Shown piece after piece: positions 23,601 through 36,409 of a DNA stretch of 64,000 bases. Where the stretch lies: positions 1 to 64,000 of the forward strand of contig JAOVVO010000264.1 in assembly GCA_028564675.1 (NCBI GenBank). Reading direction: 5' to 3'. The position numbers and the translations under genes were made by a program. Below the pieces are notes generated by a model. It was not told the origin of the DNA and searched no databases. It saw only the letters and a program-made list of their open reading frames with translations. Numbering within the stretch: position 1 is the stretch's first letter; every line of letters begins with the position of its first letter. This DNA is from Onchocerca lupi. Lineage: Eukaryota; Nematoda; Chromadorea; Rhabditida; Onchocercidae.

Positions 23601-24147
23601 TTTTATTATGAACGAACTTTCATTTTGTTATGACATTTTTTTCTTATATTTCACAAAATTTCTGGACTTTTCAAAATTTTAGTTTAGAAAATCATGAAAT
23701 TTAAAGAGAAAGAAAAAGATATTCTACCAAATTAATACTGAAGATTTTAACGTTGTTGTGTTATCTTATTTAAATTCAATTGAATTTTATGGAGTTTAGT
23801 CTTTTATAAAATACTTGTAGTAAGGACTTAGCCATTCTGTTTATATTTTTAGATTTGAACTGAAATCAGTCTCTGTCCACTTAAATTAAACCTAAAATAA
23901 CCAACAACTATTTATCTTTCTTCTTTAAAAACAGGAATTATGCGTGCTACCGAAAAAGCCACACGATGAAAAAGGAACGAAAAGCAAAACGGAGAAATCA
24001 AAATCATTGTCAAAGGCTGAAATTGAAGCAAAACAAGTTGGTCATTTCAATCCAAAGCGACATCTGGCTAACATTGCAAATGACTTGATGAAAGATAACA
24101 TTTTACATGAACTGTGTTCCATGATCGATGCCAGTGCTTTTCAGTAA
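20612..24147 (+). CDS. RPN11/PSMD14-like JAMM metalloprotease (proteasome-lid deubiquitinase family), divergent
   Basis: RPN11 in the 19S lid cleaves ubiquitin chains from substrates entering the proteasome. Exons: 20612-20647 (MERLLRLTG, like the canonical MDRLLRLGG start), 21211-21330, 21876-21959, 22341-22562, 22655-22824, 23071-23245, 23935-24147; 339 residues. The MPN+ active site is complete: Glu in VPMEVMGLMLGEF and the zinc motif in GWYHSHPGFGCWLSGVD (HxH...D). The MPQSGT/GVSVEAVDP loop and the RQTTSNLG segment are also kept, so catalysis looks possible. Unlike orthodox RPN11 (about 310 aa) there are about 12 extra residues between AFR and RQTTSNLG, a Lys/Ser-rich insert before KQVGHFNPKRHL, and a much-changed C-terminal half. 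Exon 4 has no AG acceptor where homology requires it. It may be a paralogue instead of the main lid subunit; I could not see the orthodox copy in this window. Confidence 0.88.
21133..21145 (+). promoter_or_regulatory. Perfect DR1 nuclear-receptor element
   Basis: AGGTCA-T-AGGTCA, a perfect direct repeat with one-base spacer, in intron 1 of the RPN11-like gene. DR1 is the classical site of RXR/HNF4-type receptors, a group greatly expanded in nematodes. Occupancy is inference. Confidence 0.4.
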
Positions 24148-25186
24148 TTACCTTTCAAAATATGCAGAAATTCATAGCCTTTATAATTCATTCTCTTCTC
24201 AAAAATACTTCTTTAAAAGCTGTATGGTCTTATGTAATGTATGCAAAGTTTGATTTTCTCCTATATTTCATTCCAATAAAACTTCAGAATGTGTATCACA
24301 GTTCAATGCAGTATGCGGCTTAGTAATGATCAGAATCATTATCTCCATGAAAAAACTCGATGCTTGAAGATAATTGCTTTTGGGTCTTTCTCAATCAATA
24401 TTAAACTTTTAATAACTGCGTAAACATCTCTTCTATAAAAGTTAACAAGAAAAACTGAAGTTCTGATTTTAACTTTCTTCTTTATATGCTAATTTCATAG
24501 CTGAAGGTTGAAACTGAAATTGAAATAATTTTATGATTTGAATTACTAGTGATAATTTCGAATATATTTATAATTATCGTACTCACACTCATACATGATT
24601 TAAATGTTCTTATTTTTCAAATGAGTAAATAGTACTGGTGAAAAACAGATACATTTGAGTCGAATAACACTCAAGTAACAGATGTTACTTTCGAATATTC
24701 AAATGACTAGGCAACAAAAAAACCTGAATTGTGTGCCAATAAATCAATTCAATAATAGTGAGAGTTTCAAAAAAAAGAATTTATCAGTGGTTGTCCACTT
24801 TTTTCACATTTTTTCAAGTTTTTTCCCAACCATTATTATCTACGGAAGCTGAATTTTCATATCGAAATATTAGGAACGTAATAAAATAGAAAAATTGACA
24901 CACTTCGATTTTACATAAAGCAGTATTAATATTATTGTTATTGTTCGGCATAAAATAAGCACTTTACTTAACGAATCAGTAAACTGATCAAATAATTTAT
25001 AATTCAAAAAATTTTCAACATTCTCGGTCATGATATTTGAGAATTCCAAAAAAATACAATTTTCTGGCCTTTCAAATATCCCAAATTTAAATCTACTCAG
25101 TTCATCTATTAACGCAATCATAAAAAATACTTTAAAATAAATCAATATAAAAACAGAAATAAAATTTTAGCAGACATTACTGAAGT
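24148..25186. other. Convergent intergenic region, RPN11-like gene and rhotekin
   Basis: Holds the 3' UTRs of both genes. A 91-residue open frame at 24870-25145 (minus) has no recognisable family and overlaps the likely 3' flank of the rhotekin-like gene. Nothing else is supported. Confidence 0.5.
24275..24280 (+). terminator. Probable polyadenylation signal of the RPN11-like gene
   Basis: AATAAA lies 128 bases after the stop codon at 24147, a usual distance in nematodes. Confidence 0.45.
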
Positions 25187-28100
25187 TTAAAAACGAGACA
25201 CTTCAAGAGATTTACGGTTTTTTAAGACACCGAATGATTTTTGGAAGCTTTTTTTAAAACTTTTAAAAAAATTTTCTGACCAGTTTTCCGGAACTGCATC
25301 ATACTCATTGACTCGAATAGTATTCTGCAATCGAAGATACTAAGAAATTGTTTTAAAACTAAAAAGTTTTACAAAATACTTAGAAGTCATTGATTTCGAA
25401 CAATATTTTTAAATTTTGATAATGCAATAACTATATTACAAACAAGGCCCTTTACATAATCTTGAGTAAAATTCATATTCTAAATTATCTTAGCAACTTT
25501 TTAATCCGAGTAATTTTACTTTGCAATGAATCTTTTAATTATAATAAGAATCTAGTGTTAAAAAAAAAAGATACATTATCAAATGCACACCTTTTCATCT
25601 TGGTCAGGATACTGTTCTCCATTCATTTGTGCACACGATGATAGGTCATTCTTATCTGAACAAAGTCATACATTACTACCGAATGGCGATATTGATTAAT
25701 TACCATCTTATAGCATTATAACTTGATCCGGCATGATCATATTTTATGCATGTATATATTATTTTTGATTTAACTTATTTATGCCAATTCTATCCAATCT
25801 TAATCCAGATCTAATATATGTTATTTCAGAATGATCTAAGTGCTAAATTTAATATAATGTACATGTCTAATCCATGTCAATTAAAATTTCAATTTCATTT
25901 TCAATTACAATCATTATGCTCCTTTTAATTACACGGTTTTAACTGAGAATTGAAAAGAATGAAAAATATTACCATCTTGATAATTAACTAACTAATTTCT
26001 GAATCAGTCTCTACTTAAAAAGATAAAATTTTGAACCAGAAATTTTGCATTATTAGATTTCAGATAAAAACATTAAAGCGAGATTATTATGTTATTTTTA
26101 ATTTATAGAATAAACATTGAAAAGAAACAGGAAAATTTTCAGTACTAATTAAAAAGAAGCAAAGAACAGAAACATAAAAACAATTTAAATATATCTTTTA
26201 TGAAATGCAAAAACAAAATCATAAAAATTAAATAATCAACACATTATAAAAATCAATAATAATATTATTATATTATAAAATAGAGACAGTCCTGTTTTCT
26301 GTCAGCTGGTTGAAGGGAATTTCAAAATTTTTAAAAATAAAAGAGCGGTGCAGGTAAATTATTGACTTATGCTTTTATTCTTAAAATATTTCTTAAGTCT
26401 TTGTTTACATAAATCGTAGGTTCCAGAATGTACTATACAGTAATAATATGACATTATTCATGTTTTTTTTTCTTTTTTTTTTTATTTTCCTTCATTTCAT
26501 TTTTATTCACCTTTTCTTTCGTTCGCTCTAATTTTCTTTCAGATTTATTGTTGCTTCTCTCCGCATTAAATTTTCTTAACATCATTTGTTATCAACTACC
26601 GTCATCGTCACTTTAATAGTGACAAAAAACAGGATAATATACTTATGTGGTGATTAGCTGCTTAATTAATTTAATTCTTGTCTATAAATCTCTAATCTGA
26701 TCAGATATTATTTTTTCTGTTATGAAAGAAATTTCATACTTTTGTGAACAATAATTCAAACTTCTACTTAAGGTACTTACATCCATTAGTGAACGATTTT
26801 GAATCAGATCCATTGGTTTTCTGAAGTATTCGTACATCTCTAACTGGCAGATTGATTACATAACGATATTCGGCATCATTTATCGGCTGTAACATAAATT
26901 TTTAAACATATTTTTCAATCATTTTTTTTATCTGAGCTATCTCCTTAAAATGAATGCATCTACTCTTAAATTATTATCAGCATTAACGTTCAATTTAATA
27001 TTGAATTCTTTTTCGATCATAGAAATCGCATCGCGTTTATTATTAAAAATATGTGCCATAACTGAGCTATGTGCCAGTAAATCAAACAATCCATTTCGAT
27101 TTCTACTCGCAACATATTATAATTACCCTAATACTGACGCAACAATTATTTTATTTGATTTTACTTTATCAACTCCCTTGCAATGTAAAAATTCTGTAGT
27201 ATTAATTTCCTGTATACTTGCGGATGCTTTATGATATACGCAAGGTAGGTTTTCGCCAAAATTCATGATGACCTTGCAACTTTAACTGATGCTATAGTAA
27301 TCGTAGCTTGGAATAACGAGTATGTCGGTCGAGTCCATTCATTTTTATTTTTCTTACAAATTTCGCTTAGCTAATCAATTAGATGCGGTAATAAGAAATC
27401 ACTTAGACACGGAGCAAAAGAAATTTATTTCTCATCACAGAGGGAATGACGTCACGGCTGCTACCGACCATCATAATACTAAAGGGGAGAAAACACCAGA
27501 ATAAGCAGTGAAACATATTACTCTTAAAGTTCTAAATGAACATGGCATTAGAAGATATGGTAAATAAGAGAAGATTCCTCCACGTCTACAAAAATTCAGA
27601 ATTTTTTTATGGCCATGTTTCTCAGATTCATTGCGTACACCACCAAGAACAATGTGAACAAAATCTCTTCCTACGACTCTTGCTATAAATTTAGCTAAAG
27701 AAGTTTTACAAACACCAGATAGTCTAACTAAACAAAGTATAGGACCTATTATTTCTTTCACTTTTTTTAAAAGATGGTTTCATAGTTTTTTTTTCAAATA
27801 AAGAATAATAAGGAAAAACTGAAAAACAAAGATACATACCTGAAAAAGATTACGCACATGAGAACGATTCCGCCTGCGTCCTGATGGAGCGGTCTGGATA
27901 GGTTTCGTTGTTGGAGCAAATGAAACCATCTTTGTGGAATCAATCATAAGACTGCGATTTGGACTATATGTATCAGTCTTCAAAATTCCTTGCATAGTAC
28001 CTATAAATTTACCAATTTTTGATAACAGAAACAATTTTTTTTTTTTAAATATATATACTTTTCACTAGTAATATTACTTAATATGTTCTTAGGTTGAAAA

Positions 28101-31100
28101 TTTTTTCATATTTAATAACAACAAATAATATAGCTCAACAGAGTGGATTGAAAGTATTAGTTGTGACTGATGACATCTTTTTTTTTTCTTTTCATATCCG
28201 ACAAATAACAGTTGATGTTATGACAGCATACTTTAGGAAGATAATATTAGTGATGTGGATTCACAAACTAAATGAATATAATATAAATTTCCTAATATAT
28301 TGAGGTATTAGTAAATTCTGAGTGATTTTTCAAGCAAAATTAACGGAAGATTGAAACTGAAATGGAGAGCTTGGTGTGTGATAATTTATAGGCAATGAGA
28401 ATGATGGAAAGTAACAATGAAAACATGAAATTCTCATCAGAATTGATCAAATTATAATAAATCCGAACTGTGAGAGAAAAAACAGTCGAAACAGGGTCAG
28501 TTGTTTACCGTTGACCTGAATTTGAATTTCATCGTATAATCGACGGCCATTCGTCCGTGATAAAATTACTACATCCGGATGATCAGGTTCAATGGTTAGT
28601 CTTATTGACGAAACGGCAAATTCACCCCATTGTTCTGTAAAATAATCAACAGTTAATTCATGATTATTCATTCATTTCGCATGTAGATTTCAATTTGAAA
28701 AGCACTGAGACATTTTTTTCCCATTCGTTTTAAATATTACAGAGGGAAAATTTTTATCGGCAAGAAAAAAAACTATGCAGATTTCATAATGGCCATGAGG
28801 AAAAAAACTGCCACCAATCCTAAACCAATGGCCTTGAAAATGACAATAATTTCAAATAAATAACAATAACTATACTAAATTTATGAAAATCTTAAAATAC
28901 GAATTCGATTTTTGAAAAATTTCATCATTGAAAAACAAGTAAGGTGAACGAACCGCAATCAGCAATTTGCAAGTTAATAGCATGCCTCCATGCAGCAATA
29001 TCTTCTTCACTATCTGATGTCAAGATAAATTGCTTGTCTCGTTTTGTCCCAGCCAAATAACGGTCAGAAGTAACAATGATACTTCGTTGATTTTTACATG
29101 CTAATACTTTTGAATCCTGCAATTCTAAGTAGAAAATTAAACAAAAGTCTGTCCTGACTTTCAGTAAAATCATCTTTTTCTAAATTGTATTTTATTAGAG
29201 GAATGTAAAACAAACTTTAGATGAATAAAAATAAAATAACTGAAAGGTCAAATGTTGGATGGAGAAGAATGGAAATATATGGATATTGTGTACATCTCTA
29301 ATATAATGTTACGACAACTTCAAAATATATAAGCAAAGAATTTCATAAAAATTAGCAGAATATATCTTGATTTTGCAAAATTATATTTCCCGCTTGATAT
29401 CTATTGCTTATCTACGTAACTTATGAGTGAAAATGGATTGCATCGTATAGAAATCATTCATTAACAAAAACCAACATTGTGACGATCATTCGCACATTTG
29501 TTTTTTGTCTTAATTTAAATAATTCTTAATACCGATCCCACCGCTACTTGATATCCCTGATATGATTGTATGTTAACATTGTTGGTGTAATCGAAAATTA
29601 AACTTAGCGTATGGGATCGATTGTCAGTATTCTATCACTTAAAGTTAAGTATTCTATCACTCAACGTTATTAGTCTGAACAATAGAAATAGAAAAAATAT
29701 CAGGCATCTTAGTTTAAATAGGAGAGATAATTAGATGGGAATGAGATGCAACTTGAAACAAGAGATGATTGATATAGCGATGCTTGAAGTAGCTGTAACC
29801 GAAGATAAAATAATATAAAAAGGCTACAGCAAATAGATACGGTCATTGTTATCCATTTATGGTTTTTCCATTAAAACCGACAACTTTATTCTTGTCGTCA
29901 ATATTACGCTGGTCCGTTTAAGAGACGATCAAGGATTTATTCATGAAAAGAAAGAATTCGGATCTATAATGGAAAGGAAAATGAATCAGGTGAATGATGT
30001 CGAAAGTTTCGATAGCAGGATCAATCAATCGAGTAAAAATTTAACTTCCTCTGCTGATTTATATTTATTTGTTAGGGAAATTCTCACATACTAAACCTTG
30101 ATCTTTTCCGATATGGATCACCTATTTACTGATTACTGAAATTTCTTATAAATAATACATATTAATTATCTACCTTGTTAATATAAATATGAAGAAGAGC
30201 TTGATCCTGTGAATATGGTGAATTGCTTGCTGAACATCGTAAAACACCAGCCTATAAAAAATTTCTCACTTTTCAGGAGAAATTTGAGATTTTTTTTTTT
30301 TTTCAAAATCATTATCACATAATTCGTTCTTGTTAACAGCTACAAACCTGTAATTTGCAGCGCATGTTCTGATAGAGAGAATCATAACCCACAGGTTTGA
30401 TTGTTAAAATACCGTCCGATAAAGGCATTGCTACTGAATTTGGTTGGGCAACAATGCGACATCGAATATGACCATATAATGGTGGACCATAATTGGCCGC
30501 TGAAAATGCTAATAATGATTTCGAATATTTGAATTAAGCATAGAAAAACTCAAACAAAATCTCGAAGGTTTCATTTAGTAATTTATGCAATACAAAAAAC
30601 TTATCATTATCTGATGAAAAATCCTGCTTTTTCAGAATCTCTTTATTTTTAAAAATAAAAAAGCAGTTAACAACGGAAAACTGCTACAGATTGTATTTCA
30701 AGCGGAATACATATTTTTCACACTATTTCCAAGGTTAATAACAGTAAACTTTATTGCATAAACCAGAACCCGATGAGAAAGGATAAATTCAATTTTCTTA
30801 AAATTCCAGTTCTGGTTGTTTTTCTGTTTTAAACATGTGCCAGAATAAGGATGGTTATCACTATATTAATAATTCTCAACAGTATTTCAACTGTTGGATC
30901 TCATGTTACGTTTTCTGCAAGAAATCAGTGTTGATTTGAGGTTTAAATTTTGAATTCAAAATGTTGAAATTTTAAATCCGAATAATTAATCAAGTACTTT
31001 TCCAATCAGACGAAAGAGTCATATGGAACGAAGAAGAGATGGTAATATAGTTTCATGATTATTTACTCTTATGAATTGTCGAATGGATTTTAATGAGTAC

Positions 31101-32673
31101 CATTCGGTGACAGATGAAGGTCATAAATTCCGACTTTCGGTTTCGCATCACTCAAAGTCAGCGTCGTCCGACCTAACAGATGAAAATATTTATTATTTGA
31201 TCCGTCCTGATTGTCACCACTGCTACCACCTTCACCATTCATTAACGGATCGAACGGTATCATGTCATCACTCAACCAATTTGTCTTCTAAATTCCATTA
31301 ATTAAGCGAGAAGCTTGCCTTCAGATTCTTTAAAATTTGAAAAATCCGAAAAAAGAAATTTCATCTCATTTAATGTGATATCAGCGTGCTAAAGAGGGAA
31401 GTAACTAACATAATTAGCGCCAAATCGTCGCCCAAATGAACGAGTTAATTTCTGCTTCAGTGACTGATTGGTGTCACCACCATCAGTCCGTGATGCGTAA
31501 AGCTGAATTTCAATTTCGAAATCCACTGGCTGATTTTCACTAAAACTTTCATTATTTGTAAATTAACATCGCATAAAAATCAAATCAAGCCTTTACATTC
31601 ACAAATTACGACTATTTGCAGCTAATAACATGTCATCGATTTCTTTCTGACCACAAGGACAATTATGAATAGTGATGAAATTATTTCTAATTACGAAGAA
31701 GTTTATAAAATCCCGAAAAAAGAAGTATTAAGTATAAGTTTGACTTTCTATGAAATTCCAAATAGCAAACAAACAAAATGAAAGAATCGGTAAATGTCAC
31801 ATCGGTACATGTACGATCAATGGCTGTTACAATACGGCTGTCGTTAACATTATTACTAACTTGAAGAGCCACAAACATTGAATATACTTTTCCTTCTGAA
31901 AAAAATCTGTCAATTCTGAATTTTCTCACTCCATTACCGTTCATATTATTTAAGAATTGTTTTGTTGTTTAGCAATTTTAGTTATTAGAATCATTCATGT
32001 CATTCTACGATGGACTGATTTCATATCAGATATGATAGCAAAAGCAAAGAAATCTAAGAACACTGTTAGATATAAGGATTCAAGAGAAGCTCGAATAAGA
32101 CTGAGTTGTCAGTTAATCAATTTCGATTCTCATCTTTACTAACCATCCTAAATGGAGCTGATTTGGATGTATCAAGAAATTTCTCAAAAAAATTTCTAAA
32201 ATTAAGTCTGGAATTTCTTTAGATTTCTAAAATAACTTGCAGGAACTGGCCTTATCAAAGACTTCAAATTTAGATTCACAAATTCGAAAAAATTCAAGCA
32301 CTGTTTAATTACTTGAGAAAATAAGATACTGATAAGTGATAAATCATAAACACATACCTCCACGTGTTCCGAAGTGTTCGTCACTATTCCAAGCTAATGG
32401 CACCGATAAATGAGATATGCCAATTCGTGCTCTGCTTGGATTGTTTAACAAAGTTGAAATGCGATGTATTCCTTTGTATCGAACGCTATAATTTCATTTC
32501 CAATAAAGAATAAAAAATTTCAAATTTAATTGTAAGTAAGGATTTTGTAAAAAATTTTAAACATAAAAAAATTGACTAAACAAGAACTGATTTACAGATT
32601 AGACTCTAAAAACTTTTTTTCTTTCGGAGATTTTTTGTAACTTTTCTGCAAATAGCTGGATCTCGGCATCCAT
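25187..32673 (-). CDS. RTKN: Rhotekin-like Rho-GTPase effector (HR1, anillin-like region, PH)
   Basis: Binds active Rho and links it to septin, actin and polarity machinery. Exons in order: from 32673 (end unresolved), 32485-32358, 31895-31775, 31539-31410, 31287-31101, 30499-30348, 30251-30174, 29116-28954, 28634-28509, 28000-27840, 26886-26781, 25655-25591, 25324-25187. All phases agree from the second exon on; about 540 residues. Family landmarks: MDAEIQLFAEKLQKISERKK (HR1-like helix), ARIGISHLSVPLAWNSDEHF, AIDRTCTDVTFTD, FEIEIQLYAS, KYFHLLGRTTLTL, PPLYGHIRCRIVAQPNS, then a PH domain ending EDIAAWRHAINLQI. Each has a direct counterpart in vertebrate rhotekin. The tail is Ser/Lys-rich and ends VSRF, a possible class I PDZ ligand (S-x-hydrophobic). 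The first exon abuts an acceptor (TGTTGTAG then ATG), possibly an SL site; its junction with exon 2 is not settled. One intron holds bacterial-like DNA. Confidence 0.87.
26940..27130 (-). pseudogene. Probable Rickettsiales-type RNase E/G C-terminal fragment (decayed)
   Basis: On the minus strand a frame reads AHSSVMAHIFNNKRDAIS followed by an IEKEFN stretch, resembling the bacterial RNase E/G segment with LNEKR, then an acidic I-E-K/R-F/H helix and V/I-rich strand. The preceding part of the frame carries two stop codons (about 27126 and 27120). It lies in the rhotekin intron between 26886 and 27840, on the same strand as, and near, a Lon fragment. Together they suggest an old Wolbachia-to-nucleus transfer. 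Family assignment is from memory of motifs. Confidence 0.5.
27235..27590. other. Unassigned central part of the bacterial-like insertion
   Basis: Between the two bacterial fragments lie short open frames on both strands. A + strand frame at 27322-27504 is rich in His, Asp and Thr and, after one stop, continues with KVLNEHGIRRYGK. Another + frame reads IHDDLATLTDAIVIVAWNNE. They do not look like intron filler, but I cannot assign a family. Confidence 0.25.
27600..27761 (-). pseudogene. lon: Lon protease AAA+ fragment of bacterial (Wolbachia-like) origin
   Basis: The minus-strand frame contains GPILCLV, then a damaged Walker A (RLSGVCKTS where Lon has GPPGVGKTS), SLAKFIAR and LGGVRNE (Lon: SLGGVRDE), the hallmark start of the bacterial Lon ATPase domain. 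After about 50 residues similarity is lost. Two of three P-loop glycines are replaced, there is no start, and the piece is under a tenth of a Lon protein, so it cannot work. It is in sense orientation inside a rhotekin intron and flanked by ordinary AT-rich DNA. Confidence 0.75.
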
Positions 32674-35600
32674 CTACAACAAAATAAGAACATTATTACT
32701 AAAGTATTAGAATCTATTACATAATTAGACTGTGGATTCTAATTTAAACCTAACTGAAGATGAATTCCAAAAACATACTCTGCGGTGGAGATTTTTTTAT
32801 GTCGTAATTTTGGAGATAATACAGTTGTGGCTGATTCGCCTACAAGAATTGATATGGTACAATCATTTGTATCCGCCATATTATTGTTCCAATACAAATT
32901 TTCATATAATCATAACATTTTCTGAATAGCTTCACATCTTTATTATCACATGTTTTATTGAATTCTAAAAAGTTTTCAAATTCCCAATGAAACAAAATTG
33001 TTGCAAAAACACACAATAATTCATAAATATATCTAATGCCGGGAAAACTTGTTTTGAAATATGAGCAGACACATCTGGAATAAATCTGCCTATTCTAAAA
33101 TTTCAAATTCAAACAGCGGAGAGCGGAAAAGTCTACGTAAAATCACACCACTGAGAGTAATCATCAAATTGCAATTGCAGGATTTGTTTATATGGCACAC
33201 TGCTCGGAGCAAATAAATATTCAACACTGTTACAACATTACCTAATTATACTTTTTGCAATGCATACAATTCCAGAAATAAATGAAAAGATAAAGTAAAT
33301 GAATACTAATTTTTCATATAAACAAATATTGAATTCGTAAACTTTCTGGAAGACATATTAATGAACATATGTTTTATAAAAAGTTTACTGAAGTACTGCA
33401 ATAATTTTCTTAATTTCCATCCGCAAAATTTAAGAGAAAATTTTATGTAACACAAATACTTAGAGGCAGAAAATTTCCGATTCTCTTGAATTTAGGACCT
33501 AATAAAGTTAGTTATATGCAAATGATAATATCATTAACTAATCTAATCCAGATTTCTCTGCATAATGTAGTACATCTAAATTAGAACAAGATATAAATCA
33601 AAGACAATGAAACCATACCGATTCAGATTCCGGTTAGGAGACTGAAAATTAATTAAATACCTTCCTGAAATAACTTATCACTTATGGTAAAAGATAAAAG
33701 AATATTACTCCTAATATTAATTTCATTCAAAAAAAGATAATATTCTAAGAACAATTATAAATACAAAGATTAAGCATATGGTAATGATTTAAATCATAAT
33801 CAATGTCCTTTACAATGCCAGTTTAATATTACAGTTACATTATTATTCCTATCATCGAATTAAGCTGTCGAAAGATAAATGAAATGTATTATATTGTTAG
33901 TTCCTGTCTTCGAATTAAGAGATAAATGAAATGTAAACTGTGATGTTAGATGAACTATTAAAATGATTTCTTAACAATTTTTGAAATGAAATTGCCTTCT
34001 ACTTGCTGATAATTTTGGACATTTTCTGCTCTCCCTCTTCTTTCTGACCTTCTTTAAAAGAAAAAAAAAAGTTATCACATGAAAAGATCTGTCAAATTCA
34101 AAAATCATTGAAAAGTGCAACAATCTGTAACTCAGCTCATCCACATCAAACATTGATAAATATTTGTTTTTATCATCAGAGAAAGGTTCGCATTTTCTTG
34201 TCACGATTCATTAACTGATTATCTTAGCTCGCAAAAAAAAAAAAAAAAAATTGTCATATCTTAAAACCTATTATACCATTCATTCACAATTATTTTGTTT
34301 AAAATCTTCCATTTAATTTTATAATTAAGAGATCTAATTCAGAGGTCAAATCTTTGCAACACATATGATTTATAAAAATCCGATCAAAGGAACGCTTAGT
34401 GAATAGCAATTTTTTACGGCACCATATTCAACATAATACCTTATTAATTCTTGACTAAATTTTGAAATGTATTTTATTGCCTAGAATCTAGTAAAATTAT
34501 TTCAGAAGAAAATCAATCTTATCATTTAAAATCTTGAAATCTTGATTTTTTTTTTCTTTGAGATACTGAAAATAAAATTCCTCTGAGAAATATCAGATGA
34601 AAATGAATTTTCAAAAAAAAAAAAAAAAAAAAAAAAAAAACAAAAAAAAACAAGCAGTTAAAAATCCTTCAATATACAAAGAATCCACACAACAACAATG
34701 CGCTATTTCCATATAGGCCATGAAATGAGCAGTGAAAGTGGATAGTGATGATTAATCTCTTACTCAAAGTTCAGTGACTGCTCGTTAAGAGTTCAAAGGG
34801 CAAGGTAGCCATAGAGTACCACCAAGTGGACAACCATAAAGTTATGAATGAGGCAATAAATGGTCACCCAACGTCCAAATAATATCCATTGAAAGAAGCA
34901 AATATTTACGACAAACATGTTCGCTTATTATTTCTCCAATGAAACAGTGTATTCCCCGCCATTTGTAGGAGAGACTGCATCACATGAAATAAAGTGAAAA
35001 TAAATTTAAATATTTCGTGAATTTTTATGAAATCATCGAATTATACATTTTAAAGTCCAAACTGAAACAAAAATAGAGAGAAAAAATGGGTATTACTCGT
35101 ACTAATTTCGTTTTCTTTTTTTTCAAAAATAACAATAATAACAAAAGCTGTAGTCCCAATTTATCAATTTATCATTAGGAAGGGAAAAATGTAAACAATA
35201 CGATGCTATCAAGCTCTCTCTTTCACAAAAGAAGCTTACAGTATGAATCAGATCATTTCATACAATCTGCCAAAGAATTACCGTACCTTATCGGCTTACT
35301 TGAAACTTTTAAAAACATCCCAGAATTGAGTTTTAACACAAAGATTGAATGATATTGAGGTAAGTTTGCTGAAAAAAAAAAATGGTAAAAGTCAAAAGAT
35401 GAGTTGGCGAGTAGACAAAAATTTGCTTTTTATACGAAAAATGTGGCAATTTCGGGAGAAATTAGGAAAAAAAATAAGTGTGCCAGTTTAATAGGTGTAA
35501 TGATAGCAATGATAATGCTAATGGATGGCGATCTTATCACTAATAGCAATAATTAATCAAGGTGTTGTTCAAAGTTTCTTCGAGTCACATAAGATAATTA

Positions 35601-36409
35601 TAGTTTTTAATTGATTTTATCATCAAGATCGTCTAATCATTCCGCGCAGCATGATGGATATCAGAAGATCTATGCATAATTCTGCCAAGATTGTCATAGC
35701 AAATCTTCGAAATTCCGTTTTATTCATTGATCCCAAAAAAGTTTATTTTTTCATTTTTTTTTTTTTGAGATCATTTTTTGCAATACAGAATTATACAAAG
35801 TTAAACAAAACATTCAACTTATGGAGAAAATAAAAAGATTTGATTAAAAGCAATCAGTGGAACTCTCAACTTACATATTTCTATCTCATTCGATTATCTG
35901 AAATTTATTGAAGCCAACTTTTATTCTAAACAATGAGAGGAAGATAATCAAAGAGAGTAATAAATTTTGAACACTGCTTCCATCTGTTTATAACAAAAAT
36001 TTATGAGAAAAAAAATGGAAGTTTATTTTTTTTCGATGTGAAATTCTAGTCGGATGTTTAAAAAGTTCTGAAATAACACATAATTTCTAACGATAGATGA
36101 TTTAGAGCAATGGAGAATGTTTGCGAAATGAAACGAAAGTTAGGAAAAATAAACAAATATGGAATATGAAACTTGAAAAGTTAGAATTTCCGAAGACTGA
36201 AAAAAAAAGTAAAAATAAAAAATGGATAGAAAATTCAATAAAAAAAGATAATCTTTGACCCGATATAGATTTTTTAATTATCTTTAATTTCACTATAATA
36301 AACTGACCAAATATATTCAAAAAACGAAAGAGCTTTTAGTAAAATAAACTGCTAAAAAATGGACAATAGTATGTGAATGAAAAGCGAGAAAGGAATAGGG
36401 ATTAGTTCC

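Noticed and set aside
24870..25145. 91-residue minus-strand frame downstream of the rhotekin-like stop
   Set aside because: No recognisable motif, separated from the last rhotekin exon by its stop codon; most likely 3' flank.
26950..27234. 94-residue + strand frame
   Set aside because: The opposite strand carries the RNase E/G-like remnant; the + translation is hydrophobic with no family resemblance.
27600..27761. Lon fragment as a functional or mitochondrial Lon exon
   Set aside because: Walker A glycines are lost, no continuation of the ATPase domain is present, and the piece sits alone inside an intron of an unrelated gene.
31071..31301. 76-residue His/Ser-rich + strand frame
   Set aside because: Antisense to the rhotekin exon at 31101-31287.
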